Positions 60,256-64,000 of a stretch of 64,000 nucleotides of DNA are shown here, in pieces. How positions within the stretch are numbered: the first letter of the stretch is position 1; the number at the start of each line of letters is the position of its first letter. A program made the position numbers and the translations under genes. This stretch comes from Bordetella petrii (GTDB lineage: Bacteria; Pseudomonadota; Gammaproteobacteria; Burkholderiales; Burkholderiaceae_B): positions 89,777 through 153,776 of the forward strand of contig WMBV01000010.1 of assembly GCA_017745595.1 (NCBI GenBank). Reading direction: 5' to 3'. The notes under the pieces are model-generated. The model was not told the origin of the DNA, made no database searches, and saw only the letters and a list, made by a program, of their open reading frames with translations.

Positions 60256-61937
60256 GCCGCGCCTCGTCCGCCTTGCTGGCCATCGACGGCCTGGACGTGG
60301 CCATTGCCGGCGATGCCGGGCTGACCCATGCGGTCAAGCGCCTGCAATTTGCCATCGAGCGCGGTGAAACCTTCGCGCTGGTCGGCGAATCGGGCTGCGG
60401 CAAAAGCATGACGGCCCTGGCCCTGCTGCGCCTGCTGCCCGACGCCGGCCGCATCGTGGGCGGCCAGATCGCGCTCGACGGCCAGGACCTGAACCGGCTG
60501 CCCGAAAGCGCCATGCGCGGCGTGCGCGGCGGCCGCATCGGCATCATCTTCCAGGAACCCTCTACCAGCCTGAACCCCGTCATGCGCGTGGGCGACCAGA
60601 TCCTGGAAACCCTGACGGCGCATACTCCCTTGCGCGGCGCGGCCGCGCGCGCCCGCGCCATCGACTGGCTGCGCCGCGTAGGCATCCCCGAGCCCGAACG
60701 CCGCATCGACGATTACCCCTTCCAGTTTTCCGGCGGGCAAAAACAGCGCGTCATGATCGCCATCGCGCTGGCCGCCGAACCCGCGCTGCTGATCGCCGAC
60801 GAGCCCACCACCGCGCTTGACGTCACGGTGCAGGCGCAGGTGCTGGATCTGCTGGCCGACATCCAGCGCGAGATGGGCATGGCCATCTTGCTGATCACCC
60901 ACGACCTGGCGGTGGTGCGCAACGTGGCCCGGCACGTGGCCCTGATGCGCGGCGGCGAGATCGTCGAAAGCGCGACCGCCGAGGTGTTTTTCGAGACGCC
61001 GCGCCACCCCTACGCGCGCCAGCTGTTCGATGCCATTCCCACCTACGAAAAGCGTGGCCGGCCGCTGGCCGGCGGCCCGCCCGCCACGTCGCCCGCGGCG
61101 GCCCCCGCCGCGGCCCCCGCCGCGGGCGACGTGGTGCTCGACGTGCAAGACCTGCTGGTGCATTATCCGGTGCGCAAGGGCTTGCTGCGGCGCATCGATT
61201 CCTGGGTGCGGGCCGTCAATGGCCTCAGCTTTTCATTGCGCGCGGGCGAAACGCTGGCCCTGCTGGGCGAATCGGGTTGCGGCAAAACCACCACCGGCAA
61301 GGCCCTGCTGCGGCTGGTGGAAGGGGCCCGGGTGCGGGGGCGGGCAATGCTGAACGGCCAAGACCTGCTGCACGCCGGCCGCCGCGAGTTGCGGCGCCTG
61401 CGCCAGGACATCCAGATCGTGTTCCAGGACCCTTATGCATCGCTGAACCCGCGCATGCGGGTGGGCGACATTCTGGACGAAGGCATTGCCTCGCTGCAGC
61501 CCGGCCTGTCCGAGGCCGAGCGCCGCGACCGCACGCGGCGCCTGCTGCGCCGTGTGGGCCTGCCGGACAACACGGAAAGCCGCTATCCCCACGAGTTCTC
61601 CGGGGGCCAGCGCCAGCGCATCGCCATTGCCCGCGCCCTGGCCGTGGAACCGAAGGTCTTGATCTGCGACGAGCCCACCTCGGCGCTCGATGTGTCGGTG
61701 CAGGCGCAGATCCTGGACCTGCTGCGCGAATTGCAGGCCGAACTGGGTATTGCCTATTTGTTCATCACGCACAACTTCGGCGTGGTGGAATACCTGGCCG
61801 ACCGCATCGCCATCATGCACGACGGGCAGATCGTCGAAGAGGGCAGCGCCGACGCGGTGCTGCACGCGCCGCGCCACGCCATGACCCGCCGCCTGCTGGC
61901 GGCGGTTCCCCGCCTGGCGTTCGGGCCGGCGCGCTGA
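60252..61937 (+). CDS. ABC transporter ATPase, fused double domain (DppD-DppF type)
   Basis: A 561-residue protein carrying two complete ABC ATPase domains. Walker A: GESGCGKSMT and GESGCGKTTT; signatures FSGGQKQRVMIA and FSGGQRQRIAIA; Walker B LLIADEPTTALDV and VLICDEPTSALDV. The linker is Ala/Pro-rich (PPATSPAAAPAAAPAAGD). It energises the importer of this operon, replacing the separate D and F subunits, as YejF does. Confidence 0.94.
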   Translation: MSRASSALLAIDGLDVAIAGDAGLTHAVKRLQFAIERGETFALVGESGCGKSMTALALLRLLPDAGRIVGGQIALDGQDLNRLPESAMRGVRGGRIGIIFQEPSTSLNPVMRVGDQILETLTAHTPLRGAAARARAIDWLRRVGIPEPERRIDDYPFQFSGGQKQRVMIAIALAAEPALLIADEPTTALDVTVQAQVLDLLADIQREMGMAILLITHDLAVVRNVARHVALMRGGEIVESATAEVFFETPRHPYARQLFDAIPTYEKRGRPLAGGPPATSPAAAPAAAPAAGDVVLDVQDLLVHYPVRKGLLRRIDSWVRAVNGLSFSLRAGETLALLGESGCGKTTTGKALLRLVEGARVRGRAMLNGQDLLHAGRRELRRLRQDIQIVFQDPYASLNPRMRVGDILDEGIASLQPGLSEAERRDRTRRLLRRVGLPDNTESRYPHEFSGGQRQRIAIARALAVEPKVLICDEPTSALDVSVQAQILDLLRELQAELGIAYLFITHNFGVVEYLADRIAIMHDGQIVEEGSADAVLHAPRHAMTRRLLAAVPRLAFGPAR

Positions 61938-61967
61938 CGCACGCCGGCCCGAGCGCCGGGGGCAGGT

Positions 61968-62510
61968 TCAGTCCAGCCCGTGCACGTGGCGGGTTTCCAG
62001 CCATACCCGCGTATCGTGCCGCAGGGCCTTCAGGCATTGCGCCAGAAAGCTCTGCACGGTTTCCAATTGCGTCGTATCGAAGTTGCGCGCCAGCAGCGTC
62101 ACTTCCCGAGCGATGGCATGGCGTTCGGCCAGCAGTGCGCGGCACTGCGCTTCGACCGGCCGGATCACGATGACCCGGCGGTCCAGCGGATGGCGGCCGC
62201 GCTCGACATACCCGGCCGCCTCCAGCCGGTTGATGAGCGCGGTCGCGCCGCCCGGGCTGATGCCCATCAATTGCGCCAGCTGGCCGGTAGGCAGGGACTC
62301 GAATTCCAGCACCAGATCGAGCGCCTTGAGGTCGGCCAGCGCGATTCCCATCTTTTCGGACAAGGCGGCCTGGCAGGCTGCCGTGTAGGCGGCGAACTGC
62401 CGCCCCAGCATCAATGCGATGTCATCTATCATGCCAGGCCGTGTCTCGTCGCTTTCGGAAACCGATGCGGAAGGGCGGCTAAGGTGTATCGCAGAATCCA
62501 GATGTAGCAT
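61968..62510 (-). CDS. MarR-family transcriptional regulator
   Basis: A 180-residue winged-helix regulator: LKALDLVLEFESLPTGQLAQLMGISPGGATALINRLEAAGYVERGRHPLDRRVIVIRP contains the recognition helix (PGGATALINRLEAAG) and the wing DRR. ATG 62510 is supported by GGAG nine bases upstream; a longer frame from 62555 would add a poor N-terminus. It converges with the ABC importer operon and shares its strand with the collagen-like gene. Its target is unknown. Confidence 0.86.
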   Translation of the reverse strand: MLHLDSAIHLSRPSASVSESDETRPGMIDDIALMLGRQFAAYTAACQAALSEKMGIALADLKALDLVLEFESLPTGQLAQLMGISPGGATALINRLEAAGYVERGRHPLDRRVIVIRPVEAQCRALLAERHAIAREVTLLARNFDTTQLETVQSFLAQCLKALRHDTRVWLETRHVHGLD

Positions 62511-62541
62511 GGGTTCACGCTCCGTTGTCCGCCGGTCCGGC

Positions 62542-64000
62542 TTATTTGGCGCCACCGCCCAGGCCGCCCAGGACGCCGCCCAGCAGGCCGCCGAGCAGCC
62601 CGCCGCCGGCGTTGCCGCCGCTGCCCGAACCGCCCGAGCCGCCGCCGGTGCCGCCCGCCAGTCCGCCGGTCAGGCCGCTGACCAGGCCCGTTACCGGAGC
62701 CAACAGGCCGCCATTGCCGCTGTCGCCGCCGGCACCGCCGCCCGTGGCGCCGCCCAGGCCGCCCGTCAGGCCGCCCACCAGGTCCGTCACCGGCGCGAGC
62801 AGGCCGCCCGCGCCGTTGCCGCCCGCGGCGCCGCCGCCCAGTCCGCCGGTCAGGCCGCCGGTCAGGCCGCCCACCAGGCCGGTCACCGGAGCCAGCAGGC
62901 CGCCGTTGGCTCCGCCCGGGGCGCCGCCCAATCCGCCCAGCACGCCAGTCACCGGAGACAGCAGCCCGCCTTGGCCGCCCACGCCGCCCAGCCCGCCGGT
63001 CAGCGAGGCCACCGCAGCGGTGGCGCTGCCCAGCGTCGCGCCCAGCGGATTCGGGTTCTGCGGGGTGGCATGCACCACGCCGCCCAGGCTGGCGACCGCG
63101 TTGCCCAGGTTGCTCAGTACGCCATTGAGCGGCGTGCCGTCCGGCAGTTGGCCATTGACGCCGGCCACCGTGCCGCCGATCTGCGTCAGCAAGCCGGCCA
63201 CGGGCGCGCCCAGGCCGGTGGCGTCGCCCAGTTGCTGCGTCACACCGACGGCTTGGCCGGCGATCGGGCTGACGACGCCGTCCAGGCTTTTGCCCACGCC
63301 GCCCAGGGCCGGATTCAGGCCCAGCGGCAGCACGTTGTCGACCGTCGTGCCGGCATTGGCCAGGGTCGGTTCCAGAATGGGCTGGGCGTTGCCGCCCAGT
63401 CCGCCGGTCAGGCCGCCTACCAGGCCGGTCACCGGATTGAGCAGGCCGCCTTCGCCCGCCAGGCTGCCGGTCAGCGCGCCCACCGCGCCGGTGGCGTGGC
63501 CCAGCATCGCGGTCAGGGGCTGCGGGTTGTCCGGATTAGCGTTGAGCAGGCCACCCGCGCTGGCGACGGTGTCGCCCAGGCCGCTGACCAGGCCGCCTAC
63601 GCCGGTGCTCAGCCCGCCGGGCAAGCCGGTGCCGGCGACGGCATCGCCCAGATTGCCGACCGTGCCGCCCACCTGGGTCAGTACGCCGTCCACCGGCGCG
63701 CCCAGGCCGGTGGCCGCGCCCACTTGCTGGGTCAGCCCGGTCACGGTGTCGGCCACGGGAGCCAGGGTGGGGTCGAGCGCTTTGCCGATGCCGCCCAGCG
63801 CATCGCCCAATTCCAGCGGCGCCACGTTGTCGACCGCGTTGCCGGTATTGCCCAGCGTGGTTTCGAGCAGGCCGGCCGGCAGGGTAGAGGGGTTGCCGCC
63901 GCCGTCGCCGGCACCGGCTTGCCCGGCGGGCTGAGCACCGGCGTAGGCGGCCTGGTCAGCGGCCTGGGCGACACCGTCGCCAGCGCGGGTGGCCTGCTCA
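62542..64000 (-). CDS. Glycine-rich collagen-like repeat protein, partial
   Basis: A reading frame open on the minus strand from the window edge to its stop at 62542, encoding a Gly/Leu/Val-rich protein with imperfect repeats such as GLLAPVTGLVGGLTGGL and GATGLGAPVDGVLTQVGGTVG. Similar proteins in Bordetella are annotated as collagen-like triple-helix repeat proteins and are usually exported. The N-terminus lies beyond 64000. Upstream of codon 63900 the sequence on this strand is the reverse complement of the gene's own DNA (63543-63642), so that part is probably not genuine coding. The opposite strand also has a long frame, which is a compositional shadow. Confidence 0.6.
   Translation of the reverse strand, partial: EQATRAGDGVAQAADQAAYAGAQPAGQAGAGDGGGNPSTLPAGLLETTLGNTGNAVDNVAPLELGDALGGIGKALDPTLAPVADTVTGLTQQVGAATGLGAPVDGVLTQVGGTVGNLGDAVAGTGLPGGLSTGVGGLVSGLGDTVASAGGLLNANPDNPQPLTAMLGHATGAVGALTGSLAGEGGLLNPVTGLVGGLTGGLGGNAQPILEPTLANAGTTVDNVLPLGLNPALGGVGKSLDGVVSPIAGQAVGVTQQLGDATGLGAPVAGLLTQIGGTVAGVNGQLPDGTPLNGVLSNLGNAVASLGGVVHATPQNPNPLGATLGSATAAVASLTGGLGGVGGQGGLLSPVTGVLGGLGGAPGGANGGLLAPVTGLVGGLTGGLTGGLGGGAAGGNGAGGLLAPVTDLVGGLTGGLGGATGGGAGGDSGNGGLLAPVTGLVSGLTGGLAGGTGGGSGGSGSGGNAGGGLLGGLLGGVLGGLGGGAK
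63543..63642. repeat. Left arm of a perfect 100-bp inverted repeat
   Basis: On the minus strand it encodes AGTGLPGGLSTGVGGLVSGL and flanking residues of the collagen-like protein. It is identical over 100 bases to the reverse complement of 63901-64000, with a 258-bp spacer. Confidence 0.97.
63901..64000. repeat. Right arm of the inverted repeat (cut by the window edge)
   Basis: Read on the plus strand this gives the same peptide as the minus strand at 63543-63642. Identity begins abruptly at 63901 and continues to the last base, so the arm may be longer. Confidence 0.97.

Noticed and set aside
62525..63934. Proline-rich 469-codon frame on the plus strand opposite the collagen-like gene
   Set aside because: Gly-rich repeats read in antisense give Pro-rich peptide automatically; the minus frame has the coherent repeat protein and is the known family.

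Overview
The window is GC-rich, tightly packed DNA from a betaproteobacterium that looks like Bordetella/Achromobacter (Alcaligenaceae). The pointers are three periplasmic Bug-type tricarboxylate receptors beside CoA-dependent catabolic genes, a cyoABCD locus followed by SURF1, many CoA ligases and CoA-transferases, and a hairpin repeat family (arms GGTGTCTGAC/GTCAGACACC) scattered at gene 3' ends. This placement is inference from gene content, not from a database match. I see no rRNA, CRISPR array, insertion sequence, phage or plasmid functions.

Layout. 1-4.9 kb: 3' part of a class III CoA-transferase gene, an old-yellow-enzyme reductase with an ArsR-type regulator, an AraC regulator divergent from a fosmidomycin-resistance-like transporter, then a tRNA-Arg(ACG) gene with its own promoter and terminator. 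4.9-12.5 kb: a leftward operon (double-domain CoA-transferase, Zn-ribbon/OB-fold protein, Cys-less thiolase-like protein, cyclase, Bug receptor, CoA ligase) divergent from a LysR regulator (12.7-13.6 kb). 13.6-16.8 kb: MarR regulator divergent from a Bug receptor and a sulfatase/phosphonate-monoester-hydrolase-like enzyme. 17-21.9 kb: NDP-forming acyl-CoA synthetase, crotonase, Bug receptor and LysR regulator.

22-35.8 kb is a fatty-acid degradation island, all leftward: FadD ligase, hotdog thioesterase-like protein, FadA thiolase, FadN-type multifunctional protein, FadL porin, FadJ-type multifunctional protein, FadI-type thiolase, FadE dehydrogenase and a TetR regulator. The regulator has a PsrA-like operator over its own promoter. 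The island carries two complete dehydrogenase/hydratase/thiolase sets.

36-47 kb: EpsC-type serine acetyltransferase with a SIR2 deacetylase, an inositol-monophosphatase-family enzyme, gabD and gabT with a divergent GabR-like regulator, a DUF72 protein, and a UvrD-like helicase preceded by a LexA box. 47-52 kb: bo3-type quinol oxidase operon cyoABCD plus SURF1. 52-62 kb: MFS transporter, CorA channel, secreted nuclease, a four-gene oligopeptide-type ABC importer and a MarR regulator. 62.5-64 kb: a glycine-rich, collagen-like repeat protein. Its gene contains a perfect 100-bp inverted repeat that runs to the window edge, the most unexpected structure here.

The most interesting non-coding signals are the strand-oriented hairpin repeats at 3' ends (17 copies at nine loci, two of which supply a gene's stop codon), the terminal inverted repeat, the PsrA-like operator, the LexA box and a palindrome built from two near-DnaA boxes.
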